From Heliocidaris tuberculata (taxonomy: Eukaryota; Echinodermata; Echinoidea; Camarodonta; Echinometridae): 64,000 bases of DNA. A program made the position numbers and the translations under genes. Positions 62,283-64,000 of the stretch are shown here, in pieces (within the stretch, counting starts at the first letter, position 1; each line of letters opens with the position of its first letter). The stretch spans positions 7,349,068-7,413,067 of the forward strand of contig CM046841.1 in assembly GCA_025618425.1 (NCBI GenBank), in the 5' to 3' direction. A model generated the notes under the pieces. It was not told the origin of the DNA. It worked only from the letters and a program-made list of their open reading frames with translations, and made no database searches.

Positions 62283-62460
62283 GTGAATCTAGGACAACTA
62301 CCTCCTGGGACAATTACCCCCAGGACAATTACCCCCCCCCCCCGATAAAAGGACGATTATCCCGATACCCCCCCCCCCCCCTGAACAAAATTGTAGTCCC
62401 CCCCCCCCCCCCTCCGGGGTAGTTGTCCGGAGGGGTAGTTGTCCTTGGGGTAATTGTCCT
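62283..62460. repeat. Small palindrome of GGACAACTACC / GGTAGTTGTCC units
   Basis: Three GGACAA(C/T)TACC units on the left, three GGGGTA(G/A)TTGTCC units on the right, with C-runs between. It is a short version of the foldback element at 38441-40375. Confidence 0.8.
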
Positions 62461-62712
62461 TTCTAATAAGTGCATTTTCCCCATTAGTGCCATTTTTCTC
62501 CCTTATCAGTGTCCTGTATCAAATCTGTTAATTGCCCCTTTTCAAATATGAAAATTGCCCCTCTTATCTCTCATTGTGCAGTGCATTTTTCTCCTGATAA
62601 GGGCCATTTTTACTTCTGATAAGTGCCCCTTTTCCTTCTAATAAGTTCCCCCTTTCCCTTTCTGATAAGTGCCCCTTTTTACCTCTTGTACGTGCCCCTT
62701 GTCCTATCTAAT
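62460..62712 (+). repeat. GATAAGTGCCCCTTTT minisatellite, array 3
   Basis: About 10 units, corresponding by position to array 2 (37000-37440) and followed by the same GCTCTCTCACTTCGCTCGCT motif. Confidence 0.88.
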
Positions 62713-63552
62713 ATTTGAAGAAAAAAATTGCTCTCTCACTTCGCTCGCTCGCACATGAATCCTTAAACCATTACACACAACTGCTAATTGGGGAAGCTGA
62801 AGTAATATCCAAAACCACGTAAAGATAAAAACAATGAAAAATGAAGAAGATGATGCTCAAAAATTTATTAATGAGACTGTAGTGTACTGCCAATGAAACA
62901 GAATTATCCTATTTCCCCTTGGTATTCACCCTTTTTAGGTGCCCCTTTTTCTGGTCACCCCCCCCCTTGGAAAAATGCTCCACCGCCCCTGCTAAGAAGC
63001 ATTCCCTTCTATAATATGGTTGTATTTAACTTGAGGCTTAAATTTTAAAAAAAAAATGTCGACATAGTCATATACTCTGTATTCAAAAGCTACCTAGATT
63101 GATTTATTTATTTTATATTGCTCTTTAGTTAGTAGTGCGATATTCAAGCAAATGGTGTATTTTTATGGTGTAGATTCTATTCTTACTTATTGCTTTAATA
63201 GCAACAAATGTGAAGCTATCATATACTTGTAAGCAAACATAGCCAATCTGAGAAGACAGAGGGATCCTGGGATACTGTTTATTATGTTTTTGGTTTTTTC
63301 TTTGTCATGTACGTTTTATTTGTTTACATGGTATGTCTACTAAAAACAGATCTAATGGTTCAAAGTACGACTACGTACATCGTAATGGTTTTATTATTTG
63401 GCAAACAATGTCGCTTTATGATCTCACACGAATAGAGCTAACCAGTTACCATTTGTGTTTTCCACCTGTAGTTAATTCTGGTTAAAGGTAATGTACAATC
63501 TTGTTAAAAGGTAAATGGGTCATGAGACCTGTTAAATCTTGTTTTTGGAAAC

Positions 63553-63957
63553 TTTGCTCATCTTTAATGATATGTATCTGTATCTATATGTATGCTGCCT
63601 GTATATATATGTATGTATACTGCAATCTCTGGTGATGCCATCATAGACACAATAGTCCAAAATGCCTGACTCTCTTTTAAGTCCTTTCTCTATATACTGT
63701 CTTTTCCTCTCTCTCATCCACGTATTGTTATGTTCTTCAGTGCTCAATGTAATATTCTTTCAGTAACTCGTATTAATTTTTTACGGGCGTTTCCCAACAC
63801 AAGCTTTGCTTTTCGGGTTTTCGCCTCCTTCTGTTCTCTGAATTATTTACTTTGTATATTGTACTATATGTTGACAGCAATGTTACAAATGTATTATCTC
63901 GTTTTATTTTACACTGTTCCTGACGAGAAGGAAATAAATGGTAATTTCAATTCAATT
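63553..63957 (+). mobile_element. LINE 3' tail insertion with (TTCAA)n end
   Basis: Copy 1 (38215-38240) reads GTTTTTGGAAACAAAATCCC. In copy 4 the same sequence is interrupted after GTTTTTGGAAAC by about 400 bp that ends in GGAAATAAATGGTAATTTC and four TTCAA repeats before AAATCCC. The tail resembles that of the LINE at 41600-45512. Only the 3' UTR is present, and an open frame on the minus strand over it is not meaningful. Confidence 0.7.
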
Positions 63958-64000
63958 CAATTCAAAATCCCTATACAGCTTGCTTTGGTCTCTGGAATAC

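Overview
This is a metazoan genomic window with one recognisable host gene. The gene is a plexin (semaphorin receptor) on the minus strand, split into 22 coding exons between 23082 and 150, with short exons, GT/AG introns and repeat-filled introns. The rest is AT-rich, repeat-dense non-coding DNA: long poly-G/poly-C runs, many inverted-repeat elements, decayed non-LTR retrotransposons, a tRNA-derived SINE and microsatellites. The plexin divergence, compact exons, LINE types and the recurring GCGAGCGTAGCGAGC-type motif suggest a marine invertebrate deuterostome. An echinoderm (sea urchin type) is my best guess, but the sequence alone does not prove it.

1-23.1 kb: the plexin gene. All 22 exons join in frame to 1351 complete codons plus two bases. 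They encode a signal peptide, Sema domain, three PSI domains, IPT repeats, an RRRR/A convertase-type site, one transmembrane helix, a juxtamembrane coiled coil and the first part of the cytoplasmic GAP region. The remaining GAP and the Rho-GTPase-binding domain lie beyond the left edge. The introns hold a mariner-like MITE (TA duplication), a TTAA-flanked piggyBac-like MITE, a 184-bp element with a 5-bp duplication, a LINE tail, two large palindromic elements (one enclosing a tRNA-like sequence) and a striking trinucleotide-repeat block.

23.1-25.3 kb: upstream of the plexin start codon. It presumably contains the 5' UTR and promoter, but I cannot pin either down.

25.3-64 kb: no intact gene recognised. 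Diverged segments recur here in the same order (about 25.3-38.4, 40.9-47.9, 49.1-52.3 and 55.3-64.0 kb), so it looks like an old tandem or segmental duplication later interrupted by different elements in each copy. This is useful because one copy often shows the empty site of an insertion in another. Insertions include a foldback-like element with nested repeat arms (25.96-29.07 kb), a 2.1-kb hAT-like element with hexamer-repeat arms (30.3-32.4 kb), a 211-bp hAT-like MITE carrying telomere-like repeats (33.39-33.60 kb), elements carrying GTGCCC minisatellites, a foldback with CTACCCC-type arms (38.4-40.4 kb), two broken LINEs (41.6-45.5 kb plus strand; 50.5-51.84 kb minus strand), a SINE (53.1-53.4 kb) and two further palindromic MITEs (54.6-55.1 and 61.97-62.24 kb). 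I found no CRISPR array, no rRNA gene and no previously undescribed gene system. The most unusual content is the set of foldback and repeat-armed elements.
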